Shown: positions 1 through 8,291, counted from the first letter of the stretch. The stretch: DNA of 64,000 bases from an uncultured Clostridium sp. (GCA_900542035.1 UQMJ01000010.1:1-64000), one strand, 5' to 3'. The notes: generated by a model from the sequence alone, not told the origin. Made by a program: numbers and translations.

Positions 1-53
1 AGAGCATCTGCCTTACAAGCAGAGGGTCACAGGTTCGAGCCCTGTAGGCCCCA
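1..53 (+). tRNA. tRNA-Val (anticodon TAC), 5' end cut off by the window
   Basis: The anticodon loop CTTACAA at about 11-18 gives TAC, read as valine. The T arm is a 5-bp stem ACAGG/CCTGT around loop TTCGAGC, followed by acceptor strand AGGCCCC and discriminator A at 53. No CCA is encoded. The 5' half of the acceptor and part of the D arm lie before base 1. It sits 4 bases from tRNA-Leu, so it is probably the tail of a tRNA cluster. Confidence 0.93.
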
Positions 54-57
54 TTAA

Positions 58-143
58 GCCGTAGTGGCGGAACAGGCAGACGCCCGGGACTTAAAATCCC
101 GTGGGTAGCGATACCCGTACCGGTTCGATTCCGGTCTGCGGCA
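58..143 (+). tRNA. tRNA-Leu (anticodon TAA)
   Basis: This is a complete class II tRNA. The acceptor GCCGTAG pairs with CTGCGGC, with one G-T pair. The anticodon stem CGGGA/TCCCG encloses loop CTTAAAA (anticodon TAA, leucine). A long variable arm follows (GTGGG..CCCGTAC), then a T arm ACCGG/CCGGT with loop TTCGATT. The discriminator is A143 and CCA is not encoded. A terminator follows at once. Confidence 0.96.
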
Positions 144-146
144 CTT

Positions 147-177
147 AAAAAGTCTTGAATATTCAAGACTTTTTTTG
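147..177. terminator. Bidirectional intrinsic terminator after tRNA-Leu
   Basis: A perfect stem of about 11 bp (AAAGTCTTGAA / TTCAAGACTTT) is flanked by an A tract on the left and a T tract on the right. It can therefore stop the tRNA transcript on the plus strand and the small minus-strand gene, whose stop codon lies inside the stem. Confidence 0.85.
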
Positions 178-540
178 TTGTATAGAAAACTTTCTGCCAG
201 GAAGCACGTTTCCAGATGGTTTCAGTTTCCAGCAGCGAAACCATAATTCCGTAACAATCCCCTCTTTGTGTCTGGAAATCTCAATCAGATTGGCATTTCG
301 AAACAGCCATTGGACGTTCGGAATCTCATCAGAAACCAAAAGGTTCTGACTGACGATCCGGATGGAAACAGAGTCAGATGCATATGTGATTTGGCAGGAA
401 GCAGACGTTTCCCTGCAAAACAATTTTAAAGAATAGTAACGACTGCGGATTTGCTGGATTCTTTGCGGAATAAGGACTTTGTTGAAAGAATGTTCAAAAT
501 TCTTTAGCTTTTTAAGAAATAATTCGTGTGTTGGATGCAT
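163..540 (-). CDS. Hypothetical protein, 125 aa
   Basis: I do not recognise this protein. The start ATG is preceded by a good AGGAGG site at about 546-551, and the stop falls inside the bidirectional terminator, so the gene looks real. It is basic, with a Lys/Arg-rich N-terminal third and several beta-like stretches after residue 50. There is no signal peptide or membrane segment, and there are two cysteines near residues 42-48 plus one near 106. It is divergent from a small XRE regulator, with a palindrome between them, so the two genes may be co-regulated. The position directly beside tRNA genes would suit the remnant of an integrated element, but no integrase is visible. Confidence 0.6.
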   Translation of the reverse strand: MHPTHELFLKKLKNFEHSFNKVLIPQRIQQIRSRYYSLKLFCRETSASCQITYASDSVSIRIVSQNLLVSDEIPNVQWLFRNANLIEISRHKEGIVTELWFRCWKLKPSGNVLPGRKFSIQQKKS

Positions 541-566
541 AATAACCTCCTAATTCGGATAATCTA

Positions 567-591
567 ACTATATAATAACTCGTTATATAGT
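567..591. promoter_or_regulatory. Palindromic operator candidate between divergent genes
   Basis: The 9-bp arms ACTATATAA (567-575) and TTATATAGT (583-591) are perfect inverted repeats around a 7-base centre. TATAAT-like hexamers overlap it on the plus strand. The site lies between the minus-strand unknown gene and the XRE regulator, the usual place for an autoregulatory operator. The binding protein is inferred. Confidence 0.5.
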
Positions 592-645
592 GAATTACCA
601 GAAAAAGATTTCCTGGATATAATTTCCTCATAGGGTGGTGAGATT

Positions 646-861
646 ATGGGATATCTGCATATGAGGATCAATGAATTGATAGAGACAGCAGGAATCAGTA
701 AAAATAGAGTATGCAAGGATTTGGATATTCCGAGAGCAAATTTTAACCGTTATTGCAGGGATGAATTTCAGAGGATTGATGCAAATCTGGTCTGTAAGTT
801 GTGTGAATATTTTCAATGTGAAATACAAGACATCATAGAATATGTGAAGGATAATGAGTAA
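646..861 (+). CDS. Small XRE/Cro-type HTH transcriptional regulator (YozG-like), 71 aa
   Basis: This protein is a single helix-turn-helix domain. Residues 6-66 follow the HTH_26/YozG pattern: an N-terminal helix around INELIE, the turn around GISKNRVCKDLDIP, and the hallmark C-terminal stretch ending LCEYFQCEIQDIIEYV. There is no other domain. The start at 646 has a GGGTGGTG ribosome site 5 bases upstream. An ATG at 661 is also possible and would give a start closer to the family norm. It is divergent from the unknown 125-aa gene and probably binds the palindrome between them. Such short regulators often accompany mobile or accessory genes. A terminator overlaps its stop codon. Confidence 0.88.
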   Translation: MGYLHMRINELIETAGISKNRVCKDLDIPRANFNRYCRDEFQRIDANLVCKLCEYFQCEIQDIIEYVKDNE

Positions 862-895
862 AGCTTTGGAAAAGTCTTTTTTCCGAGGCTTTTTT
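860..895 (+). terminator. Intrinsic terminator after the XRE gene
   Basis: The stem AAAGC..TTGGAAAA / TTTTCCGA..GCTTT is followed by a T5 run at 891-895. It separates the XRE gene from greA. Confidence 0.75.
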
Positions 896-941
896 GTATT
901 ATAATGAAACCAGCAGAATAGGGATTGAGGAGTGAGACAGT

Positions 942-1445
942 ATGCATGATAAGCTGACACAGAGCGATATCAAGAAAATGGAAGAAGAAATTGAGTACCG
1001 GAAACTGGTAGTGCGAAAAGAAGCGCTGGAGGCGGTGAAGGAGGCCAGAGCCCATGGAGATTTAAGCGAAAATTTTGAATACCATGCAGCCAAAAAAGAT
1101 AAAAACCAGAATGAAAGCCGGATTCGGTATCTGGAAAAAATGGTTCGTACGGCCCAGGTAATTTCAGAAGATTCTGCAGACGATGAAGTGGGAATGAATA
1201 ATACCGTAGAACTGTATTTTGAGGAAGAGGATGAAACAGAAGTTTATAAAATTGTTACTACTATTCGGGAAAATTCCCTGGAAAATAAAATCAGTACGGA
1301 GTCACCGCTGGGAAAGGCAATTTTTAAACACAAAGCAGGGGAGCGGGTATTCGTCCAGGTTGGAAACAACAGCGGATATTATGTGGTAATTAAATCCATT
1401 GATAAAAGCACAGATGACAGTGAAGATAAAATCAGAAGGTATTAA
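942..1445 (+). CDS. greA: Transcription elongation factor GreA/GreB family
   Basis: Gre factors enter the secondary channel of RNA polymerase and stimulate cleavage of backtracked transcripts. Residues 1-75 form the antiparallel coiled coil. Its tip carries the conserved GDLSENFEYHAAK stretch (about 39-51), with the acidic residues that coordinate catalytic magnesium. Residues 85-165 form the FKBP-like C-terminal domain (ESPLGKAIFKHKAGE). At 167 aa it is slightly longer than the usual 158-160, because of a short charged tail. A GAGGAG site lies upstream of the ATG. It stands alone, bounded by a terminator upstream and a new promoter downstream. Confidence 0.93.
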   Translation: MHDKLTQSDIKKMEEEIEYRKLVVRKEALEAVKEARAHGDLSENFEYHAAKKDKNQNESRIRYLEKMVRTAQVISEDSADDEVGMNNTVELYFEEEDETEVYKIVTTIRENSLENKISTESPLGKAIFKHKAGERVFVQVGNNSGYYVVIKSIDKSTDDSEDKIRRY

Positions 1446-1512
1446 ATTGAGAAGATATTAAATTACAGTATAAAACAGGGGTATTAAAACTGTTAAAACT
1501 TTTAATTTATGA

Positions 1513-1541
1513 TTGATAATAATATCACAATGTGAGATAAT
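1513..1541 (+). promoter_or_regulatory. Promoter with embedded palindrome for the sensory-hydrogenase operon
   Basis: TTGATA (1513-1518), a 17-base spacer and GATAAT (1536-1541) form a near-consensus sigma-A promoter. An imperfect palindrome TATCACAATGTGAGATA at 1523-1539 fills the spacer and overlaps the -10, the position of a repressor site. A similar TATCACAA..GATAA element lies between the other two hyd operons at about 35760-35778. The regulator is not identified. Confidence 0.6.
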
Positions 1542-1600
1542 AGAAGAAAATTGGGCATAGAATGCTCGTGCCACGTTTAGAAAGAACGGGAGGAAATGCG

Positions 1601-1840
1601 ATGAAGGTTACGATTTGTATTGGGAGTGCGTGCCATTTAAAGGGATCCAGAGAGATTATCCAGAAACTGCAGAGTTTAGTATCTCAGAATGGTTTAAATG
1701 GAAAAGTGGATTTGAATGGAGCATTCTGCAGTGGAAACTGCGTGAATGGGGTATGTGTGACCGTAGACGGCACACTGTTTTCGGTACAGCCTGAGAATGC
1801 AGAAGCCTTTTTTGAAAAGGAAATTTTAGGGAGGCTGTAG
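1601..1840 (+). CDS. Thioredoxin-like [2Fe-2S] ferredoxin (NuoE/HydC C-terminal type)
   Basis: This 79-aa electron-transfer protein has the four-cysteine pattern of thioredoxin-like 2Fe-2S ferredoxins. C-X4-C (CIGSAC) lies near the N-terminus and C-X3-C (CSGNC) about 35 residues later. It has only the C-terminal half of a NuoE/HydC subunit and lacks the helical N-terminal part. ATG 1601 was chosen over upstream in-frame codons because GGGAGG lies 7 bases before it. It is the first gene of the operon with the sensory hydrogenase, phosphatase and group-B hydrogenase, and ends 3 bases before the next start. It probably passes electrons to or from the hydrogenase-like proteins, which is inferred from context. 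Confidence 0.85.
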   Translation: MKVTICIGSACHLKGSREIIQKLQSLVSQNGLNGKVDLNGAFCSGNCVNGVCVTVDGTLFSVQPENAEAFFEKEILGRL

Positions 1841-1843
1841 CAG

Positions 1844-3577
1844 ATGAACATAATTGACTTTAAGGGGGCTAAATGCAAGCATTGCTATAAGTGTGTCCGC
1901 TACTGCGATGTAAAAGCAATTATGATTAAAAATGAGCGGGCAGAGATTATTCCGGAAAAATGCGTTCTTTGCGGCCACTGCCTTCAGGTCTGTCCCCAGT
2001 CGGCCAAGACCCTGGTAAGTGATCTGGATAAGGTCCAGTATATGATTCACAGGGGTGAGACAGTAATTGCGTCTATTGCGCCTTCCTATATGGGACTGTT
2101 AAACTATAATTCATTGGGACAAGTTAACGCTGCTTTGAGAAAACTGGGGTTTGCAGACGTCAGGGAGACTTCGGAAGGCGCGGCCTTTGTAACGGCTGAG
2201 TACAACCGCCTGCTGGAAGAAGGGCAGATGGAAAACATCATTACGACCTGCTGCCCAAGCATCAATGATTTAATTGAAATTTATTATCCAAGTCTGGTTC
2301 CTTATATGGCTCCGGTAGTTTCTCCCATGGTAGCCCACGGTATGATTCTCCGGAAAGAATATGGGCCGGATGCCAGAATCGTTTTTATTGGCCCCTGTAT
2401 TGCAAAGAAAAAAGAGGCGGCCGATCCCAGACATCCAGGTTATATTAATGCGGTGCTTAATTTTAACGATATCAAGAAATGGCTGTCTGAAGAGGAAATT
2501 ACCATTTCTGACTGTGAGGACATTCCATTTGAGAAACTGGATCCAAAGGTTAACCGTCTGTATCCGGTTACCAGCGGAGTAATGAGTTCAGTGCTGGCAT
2601 CGGAAAAGAAAGTCGATCAATATAAGAAGTTTTACGTTCATGGAACGGCAAACTGTATGGAATTGTGCGAGAGTATGGTTCGAGGCGAGATTTCCGGCTG
2701 CTTTATCGAAATGAATATGTGCGCCGGCGGATGCATCAAGGGGCCGACAGTCAATGATGAGAGTATTTCCAGATTTAAGGTCAAGCTGAAAATGGAAGAA
2801 ACCATTCCCAAAGAGGCGCCGGATGAATCCAAAATGACAGAAATGGCAGAGGGACTTTCGTTCCGAAAAGTGTTTGAAGATAAATCGCCAGACGATCCGA
2901 TGCCGACGGAAGAACAGATTCAGCAGATTCTGCGGATGATTGGAAAAAATAAACCAGAAGACGAACTAAACTGCAGCGCCTGCGGATACCCGACTTGTCG
3001 GGACAAAGCCATTGCAGTATTTCAGAAAAAGGCGGAGCTTACCATGTGCATTCCTTATATGCACAGCAAAGCCGAGTCATTATCCAATCTGGTTATGGAG
3101 ACGTCTCCGAATATTGTTCTGATTGTAGACAGGGAAATGCAGATTCTGGAGTGTTCCAATATTGCAGAGCAGTATTTTGGAAAGACCAGGGAAGAAATGC
3201 TTCATACTTATCTATTTGAATACATTGACCCGTCAGATTTCCAGTGGGTATTTGACACCAGACAGAACATCCATGGAAAGAAGGTAACGTATTCGGAATA
3301 CAACCTGGCAACCCTTCAGAATATTGTTTACATAGAAAAAGAAGACGCCGTTCTGGCTACGTTTATTGACATAACCAAACAGGAAGAGCAGGCAAAAGAA
3401 GAATATGATAAAAAATTAGATACCATTGATCTGGCTCAGAAGGTTATTCACAAGCAGATGATGGTAGCTCAGGAAATTGCCGGACTGTTGGGCGAGACGA
3501 CAGCGGAGACCAAAACGACGCTGACCAGGCTGTGCAGATCGCTTCTGGAGGATGGCAGTGAAAGCGAGGTCCGATAA
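1844..3577 (+). CDS. Putative sensory [FeFe] hydrogenase with C-terminal PAS domain (group C, phosphatase-linked type)
   Basis: Two 4Fe-4S ferredoxin motifs (CKHCYKCVRYC near residue 11, CVLCGHCLQVC near 46) precede an H-cluster domain. L1 is TTCCPS (about 133-138), L2 is GPCIAKK (about 183-189) and L3 is MNMCAGGCIKG (from 290). Then come a CSACGYPTC iron-sulfur motif (about 376) of the type seen in HydS proteins, a PAS domain (about 411-515) and a short helical tail. Unlike catalytic hydrogenases, it ends in a signalling domain. The next gene is a SpoIIE-type PP2C phosphatase overlapping by TAATG, which matches the gene arrangement described for group C3 (phosphatase-linked) [FeFe] hydrogenases. 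It retains the double cysteine in L1, unlike the second HydS in this window (36674-38062), so some H2 chemistry is possible. The sensory role is inferred from domain order and neighbours. Confidence 0.88.
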   Translation: MNIIDFKGAKCKHCYKCVRYCDVKAIMIKNERAEIIPEKCVLCGHCLQVCPQSAKTLVSDLDKVQYMIHRGETVIASIAPSYMGLLNYNSLGQVNAALRKLGFADVRETSEGAAFVTAEYNRLLEEGQMENIITTCCPSINDLIEIYYPSLVPYMAPVVSPMVAHGMILRKEYGPDARIVFIGPCIAKKKEAADPRHPGYINAVLNFNDIKKWLSEEEITISDCEDIPFEKLDPKVNRLYPVTSGVMSSVLASEKKVDQYKKFYVHGTANCMELCESMVRGEISGCFIEMNMCAGGCIKGPTVNDESISRFKVKLKMEETIPKEAPDESKMTEMAEGLSFRKVFEDKSPDDPMPTEEQIQQILRMIGKNKPEDELNCSACGYPTCRDKAIAVFQKKAELTMCIPYMHSKAESLSNLVMETSPNIVLIVDREMQILECSNIAEQYFGKTREEMLHTYLFEYIDPSDFQWVFDTRQNIHGKKVTYSEYNLATLQNIVYIEKEDAVLATFIDITKQEEQAKEEYDKKLDTIDLAQKVIHKQMMVAQEIAGLLGETTAETKTTLTRLCRSLLEDGSESEVR

Positions 3578-4755
3578 TGGGAATTACCGTAGACGTTGCT
3601 TATAAAAGTCTGAATAAATTTACCGAAATTTTGTGCGGCGATAAAGTAGAAATGCTGGAGACAGAAGACTCTAACATTCTGATTCTGGCAGATGGAATGG
3701 GAAGCGGGGTAAAAGCCAATATTCTGGCTACGCTGACTTCTAAAATTCTGGGAACCATGTTTTTAAACGGGGCGACCCTGGAAGAATGTGTGGATACCAT
3801 AGTCCAGACCCTTCCAGTCTGCCAGGTACGCCAGGTGGCCTATTCCACGTTCAGCATTCTCCAGGTATTCCATAACGGAGATGCCTATCTGGTGGAATTT
3901 GACAATCCAGGATGTATTTTTATTCGGGATGGGGTACTGCAGGAAATTCCCAGGGACATTCGGGAGGTAGAAGGAAAGAAAATCAATGAATTCCGCTTTA
4001 AAGTAAAAAAAGGCGACGCCCTGATTTTAATGAGCGACGGGACTATCCATGCAGGAGTGGGGGAACTGCTGAATTTTGGATGGTTGTGGGAAGACATTGC
4101 AAAATATGCGGTAAAAGAGTATTACCGCACCATTTCTGCAGCCCGTCTGGCAGGGGCTTTGTGCCATGCCTGCGACGAACTGTATCAGTTCCGGCCAGGA
4201 GATGACACCACTGTTGCCGTAATGCGGATTATTGACAGCAAACCGGTACACCTGATGACAGGACCGGCCAGCAATCCGGCAGATGATGTGCGGATGGTTC
4301 GGGATTTCATGTCCGATGATACAGCAAAGAAAATTGTCAGCGGAGGCACCAGTTCCACGATTGTGGCCAGAGTGCTGGATAAAGAGCTGGATGTATCGTT
4401 GGAATATGTCGATCCGGAGATTCCGCCCATTGCATATATAGAAGGTGTGGATCTGGTAACAGAAGGCGTTCTGACATTAAATCGGGTCCTGCACCTAATC
4501 CGGCGATATGTGAAGAATGAGACGATTAACGAGGATTTCTTTTTAGAGCTGGACAAGAAAAATGGGGCATCTATGGTGGCGAAGATGCTGATTGAAGATT
4601 GTACAGAAGTACATATGTTTGTGGGGAAAGCGATTAACAGCGCTTATCAGAATCCAAATCTGCCCTTTGATTTGGGCATCCGGCAGAATCTGGTGGAGCA
4701 GTTAAAGCGCGCCATCGAAGAGATGGGCAAAAAGGTTACTGTTACTTATTATTAA
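3577..4755 (+). CDS. SpoIIE-family PP2C-type protein serine/threonine phosphatase
   Basis: Residues 1-215 form a PP2C/SpoIIE domain. The metal-binding DGMGSG motif is near residue 39, a second Asp lies in LMSDG near 151, and GDDTT lies near 208. SpoIIE/RsbU-type phosphatases dephosphorylate anti-anti-sigma or related proteins in partner-switching pathways. The C-terminal half (about 220-392) matches no domain I can name. It is mixed alpha/beta and may receive the signal. There are no membrane segments. It shares TAATG with the sensory hydrogenase upstream and lies 21 bases before the catalytic hydrogenase, so it is translationally coupled to the former. It probably turns the hydrogenase redox signal into dephosphorylation of a partner not encoded here. 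Confidence 0.88.
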   Translation: MGITVDVAYKSLNKFTEILCGDKVEMLETEDSNILILADGMGSGVKANILATLTSKILGTMFLNGATLEECVDTIVQTLPVCQVRQVAYSTFSILQVFHNGDAYLVEFDNPGCIFIRDGVLQEIPRDIREVEGKKINEFRFKVKKGDALILMSDGTIHAGVGELLNFGWLWEDIAKYAVKEYYRTISAARLAGALCHACDELYQFRPGDDTTVAVMRIIDSKPVHLMTGPASNPADDVRMVRDFMSDDTAKKIVSGGTSSTIVARVLDKELDVSLEYVDPEIPPIAYIEGVDLVTEGVLTLNRVLHLIRRYVKNETINEDFFLELDKKNGASMVAKMLIEDCTEVHMFVGKAINSAYQNPNLPFDLGIRQNLVEQLKRAIEEMGKKVTVTYY

Positions 4756-4776
4756 CAGGCTAACAGGAGGAAAATT

Positions 4777-6228
4777 ATGATTACCAATGACGCAACTATT
4801 TTACGTTTGAAGCATGAGGTTCTGTATGAAGTGGCAAAAAAGGCCTGGGCAGGAACCCTGGAGGAAGAACGGGATGAAATTCCATATGAGATGATTCCTG
4901 GTCCGCAGGCGCAGTACCGCTGCTGTATCTATAAAGAGAGAGAGATTATTAAGCAGAGGGTACGTCTGGCAGAGGGACAATGCCCAATTGGACATGAGTC
5001 TAAAAATGTAGTTCAGGTAATTAATGCAGCCTGCGAGGAGTGTCCCATTGCTTCCTATATTGTAACGGATAACTGCCGGAAATGTATGGGAAAGGCTTGT
5101 CAGAATTCCTGCCATTTCGGCGCGATTTCAATGGGACAGCACAGAGCCCATATCGATCCGGTAAAGTGCAAAGAGTGTGGAAAATGTGCCCAGGCTTGTC
5201 CTTACAACGCCATTGCACATCTGGAACGGCCTTGTAAGAAGGTCTGTCCGGTAGATGCGATCACATATGATGAGTATGGCATCTGTCAGATTGATGAAAA
5301 GAAATGTATCCAGTGCGGCGCCTGCATTCATAGTTGTCCGTTTGGCGCGATTGGTTCCAAAACGTTTCTGGTAGATGTAATTAATCTGATTAAAGCAGGA
5401 AAAGAAGTAGTAGCCATGGTAGCTCCGGCAACAGAAGGACAGTTTGGCAAGGACATTACCATGGCAAGTTTAAAGACTGCTTTAAAGAAAGCAGGATTTG
5501 CGGATATGGTAGAAGTCGGATTAGGCGGAGATATGACTGCCGCTTATGAGGCGCAGGAGTGGGCAGAGGCTTACAAGGAAGGCAAGAAAATGACAACTTC
5601 CTGCTGTCCTGCTTTTGTAAATATGATTAAACAGCATTTTCCGGAACTGCTGGAAAATATGTCTACTACCGTTTCTCCAATGTGCGCCGTTTCCCGTTAT
5701 TTAAAAACGGTACGCCCTGGCGTGATTACGGTATTTATCGGTCCGTGTATTGCCAAGAAAAGCGAGACTCTGGATTTGAACATTAAGGACAATGCAGACT
5801 ATGCCATGACGTTTGGCGAACTTCGTGCAATGCTTCGCGCAAAGGACATTGAATTAGAGCCGGAAGAAAATAATTATCAGGAAAGCTCTGTATTTGGCAA
5901 GCGCTTTGGAAACGGCGGCGGAGTAACCTCTGCAGTATTGGAGTGCTTTAAGGAAATGGGAGAAGACATACAGCCGAAGGTTGCAGCCTGCAGCGGCGGT
6001 GCAGAGTGCAAAAAAGCCCTGCTTCTTCTGAAATTAGGAAGACTGCCGGAAGACTTTATTGAAGGTATGGCCTGCGTCGGCGGCTGCGTCGGCGGTCCAA
6101 GCAAACACAAAGCAGAGAATGAGGCAAAGAAGGATAGAGATACCCTGATTGCCGCAGCAGACGGCAGAAAGGTATTAGAAAACTTAAAGAACTATCCAAT
6201 GGATCAGTTCTCGATGCATAGAGAGTAA
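4777..6228 (+). CDS. Monomeric [FeFe] hydrogenase, group B type
   Basis: This cytoplasmic enzyme catalyses reversible H2 formation, probably with ferredoxin. The N-terminal 200 residues are unusually cysteine-rich. A four-Cys cluster (CEECP..CRKCMGKAC near 88-110) precedes two 4Fe-4S ferredoxin motifs (CKECGKCAQAC near 130, CIQCGACIHSC near 174). The H-cluster domain has L1 TTSCCPAF (about 271-278), L2 GPCIAKK (about 322) and L3 GMACVGGCVGGPSKH (about 430). The GGPSKH ending and the cysteine-rich N-terminus fit group B enzymes of Clostridia. All H-cluster ligands and the proton-relay cysteine appear intact. It has AGGAGG 8 bases upstream and closes the four-gene operon before a hairpin terminator. 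Confidence 0.9.
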   Translation: MITNDATILRLKHEVLYEVAKKAWAGTLEEERDEIPYEMIPGPQAQYRCCIYKEREIIKQRVRLAEGQCPIGHESKNVVQVINAACEECPIASYIVTDNCRKCMGKACQNSCHFGAISMGQHRAHIDPVKCKECGKCAQACPYNAIAHLERPCKKVCPVDAITYDEYGICQIDEKKCIQCGACIHSCPFGAIGSKTFLVDVINLIKAGKEVVAMVAPATEGQFGKDITMASLKTALKKAGFADMVEVGLGGDMTAAYEAQEWAEAYKEGKKMTTSCCPAFVNMIKQHFPELLENMSTTVSPMCAVSRYLKTVRPGVITVFIGPCIAKKSETLDLNIKDNADYAMTFGELRAMLRAKDIELEPEENNYQESSVFGKRFGNGGGVTSAVLECFKEMGEDIQPKVAACSGGAECKKALLLLKLGRLPEDFIEGMACVGGCVGGPSKHKAENEAKKDRDTLIAAADGRKVLENLKNYPMDQFSMHRE

Positions 6229-6234
6229 AGACTG

Positions 6235-6271
6235 TCAGGGCGGTATTCGTTAGAAACCGCCCTGATATTTA
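6235..6271 (+). terminator. Hairpin terminator after the group-B hydrogenase
   Basis: The perfect 10-bp stem TCAGGGCGGT / ACCGCCCTGA (6235-6244, 6256-6265) is followed by TATTTAT. The T tract is weak, so termination may be partial. Confidence 0.7.
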
Positions 6272-6376
6272 TCTAGGGAGATTTTTAGGTTTCCATTGTA
6301 TTTATGAATAAAAGGGGATAAAATATTAATAACAGCTGTGTTTTATAATTAGGTTATATTAGGAAAGGAATCGTGG

Positions 6377-7696
6377 ATGAAATTAAAGATTCAAAATTTT
6401 GCTAAAATAAAAGAAGCGAATATTGTGATTGATGGAATAACGGTAATTGCAGGAGAAAATAATACAGGAAAGAGTACAGTTGGAAAAATATTATTTTCAC
6501 TATTTAATGCATTGTCTAACCTGGAAGAGAAAATTTTAAAAGAGCGTTTAAAGGAAATTGAAAGTACAAATAGAGCTATCATACAAGATAATGTTGTAGA
6601 GGCTGGGATACCGAGAAGTATGGTTTTGCGTTCTGTAGGAAATATTTCAAGAAAAATCAATGCACAAATAAAAGAAGAACTGGATTCTGATTTTTTGATT
6701 TCTGAGAACACACTTTTTAAAATCGTAGAAAATGCAGTAGAAACCTGGTTTCAGTTAGTAGATAAAGACCAGAAATATGACTGGTCGGATATGATTGAAA
6801 AAATTTGTAAAAATACCAATGAGATTTTAAACCTGCCAGAAGATATTATCGTTTTGGAAATTATTTCGAGATATTTTAATAATGTATTTTATTCCCAGAT
6901 TCAGCCTTTAACAGCCGAAAAAGACAAGAAAACAGTATTGTCCTTAGACATTAAAGAAAAACAAGAAAAATTGTTTTTTGATAATAATGAGTGCAGAGAA
7001 CTTCAGGATAACATTAAAATTACTCATAAAGCCATATATATAGATAATCCATTTGTAGTAGACGAATTGTCAAAATACAGATATGACGCTGCCAGTCCAA
7101 TGAATGAATTGCTTGTTGAGCTATTAACAAGTCCTCAGGATGGAGTAATGGATGGGGTAATTGAAACGGTCAGGGCGAAAGAAAAGTTAAACGATATTTA
7201 TAAGACCCTGCAGAATGTAATAGACGGAGATATTGTGCTGAATGCTGGCAACGATGAGTATTACTTAAAGAAAAGTGATTTTAGCGAGCCGATTTCCATT
7301 CACAATCTTTCCACAGGTATGAAATCTTTTGTGATTCTAAAAATGCTATTAGAAAAAGGCGGCCTAAAAGAGAAAGATGTAGTGATTTTGGATGAACCTG
7401 AAATTCATTTGCATCCGCAATGGCAGATAGCATATGCAGAATTGATCGTGTTACTGCAGAAGTATTTTGATCTTTCGGTAGTTGTAACAACCCACAGTCC
7501 CTATTTTGTTGATGCAATTAATTTATTTTCCTGTAAATACAAAACGGACAGTAAAGTAAATTATTACTTATCGTCAAATATCGAAAATGAAGTAACAATA
7601 GACTGTGTTACCGAAAATATTGATTTGATATATAAAAAAATGGCTTCACCAATTCAAATTTTGGATACGTTAAGATATGAACTGAATAATTGTTAA
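6377..7696 (+). CDS. OLD/Septu-like AAA (AAA_15/AAA_21, SMC/ABC-type) ATPase, putative defence protein
   Basis: Residues 1-60 hold a RecF/SMC-type N-terminus with Walker A GENNTGKST (26-34). The middle (about 60-270) is a helical insertion. The C-terminal part has an ABC-like signature LSTGMKSF (about 310-317), Walker B VVILDEPE with D339/E340, the adjacent EIHLHP typical of OLD-type ATPases, and a switch His in TTHSP (H373). No TOPRIM domain is visible after it, so it is not a full OLD nuclease. At 439 aa it is close to PtuA-like ATPases. The gene is clearly richer in A+T than the hydrogenase and transporter genes on either side, and it has its own leader (6272-6376). It lies 13 bases before a small PD-(D/E)XK-like protein. 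The two probably act together as an ATPase-nuclease module, which is inferred. Confidence 0.82.
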   Translation: MKLKIQNFAKIKEANIVIDGITVIAGENNTGKSTVGKILFSLFNALSNLEEKILKERLKEIESTNRAIIQDNVVEAGIPRSMVLRSVGNISRKINAQIKEELDSDFLISENTLFKIVENAVETWFQLVDKDQKYDWSDMIEKICKNTNEILNLPEDIIVLEIISRYFNNVFYSQIQPLTAEKDKKTVLSLDIKEKQEKLFFDNNECRELQDNIKITHKAIYIDNPFVVDELSKYRYDAASPMNELLVELLTSPQDGVMDGVIETVRAKEKLNDIYKTLQNVIDGDIVLNAGNDEYYLKKSDFSEPISIHNLSTGMKSFVILKMLLEKGGLKEKDVVILDEPEIHLHPQWQIAYAELIVLLQKYFDLSVVVTTHSPYFVDAINLFSCKYKTDSKVNYYLSSNIENEVTIDCVTENIDLIYKKMASPIQILDTLRYELNNC

Positions 7697-7709
7697 AGGG
7701 GGGGAGTAA

Positions 7710-8291
7710 ATGACAGAAGAGGTAATCAACCGGCTGCCCGAAGAACTGAAAGAATATATTTGTACATTGAAGAGAGCTTCTATGGACACGACGAATCAGA
7801 AACCAATGTGCGAAAGCAATCTTAAAGTGGTTAATTTTGATAGAATCCCTAATGTATATGCCCGCGGAAAGGGATGGTCTGGCGTTCCTAAATCGAATGA
7901 TGCGCTGTATGTGGACACCAGAGGAAAATGGTTCTTTATTGAATTCAAAAATGGGACAGTCGAAAAAGACGATATATATAGAAAATTATATGACAGTCTG
8001 ATAATACTTATGGAGTGGAAAATTATTCCGGATGTGAACTTTGTAAGAGAAAATATAAACTATATTTTAGTCTATAATGAAGGAAAATATGGAAAAGCCC
8101 AGAAGTCAGCAGCGCGTGAACAAAACTATAACTATTTTATGAAATTGGCACAGCAGGAAGAGCGACTTTTTGAAATTGATAAGTTTGAAAAATATTTATT
8201 TAATAAAACTCATACATATACAAAAAGACAGTTTGAGGAATTTTTTGTACAGCCAAAAGAACAGGAAGAAGAGTATTGCATTATTGAATAA
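7710..8291 (+). CDS. Putative PD-(D/E)XK-like nuclease partner of the AAA ATPase, 193 aa
   Basis: I do not recognise a named family. Residues 64-80 show D64, then E78-F-K80 inside the hydrophobic strand WFFIEFKNG. This is the D-X(n)-E-X-K spacing of the PD-(D/E)XK nuclease core. A helix with K/R and Y residues follows, as in that fold. The rest is charged and helical, with a Glu-rich C-terminus, and there is no signal peptide. A GGGGGGGAG ribosome site lies just before the ATG, 13 bases after the ATPase stop, so the pair is one operon. It is A+T-rich like the ATPase gene and ends at a strong terminator. Nuclease activity is inferred from the motif only. A non-catalytic partner is possible. 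Confidence 0.6.
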   Translation: MTEEVINRLPEELKEYICTLKRASMDTTNQKPMCESNLKVVNFDRIPNVYARGKGWSGVPKSNDALYVDTRGKWFFIEFKNGTVEKDDIYRKLYDSLIILMEWKIIPDVNFVRENINYILVYNEGKYGKAQKSAAREQNYNYFMKLAQQEERLFEIDKFEKYLFNKTHTYTKRQFEEFFVQPKEQEEEYCIIE

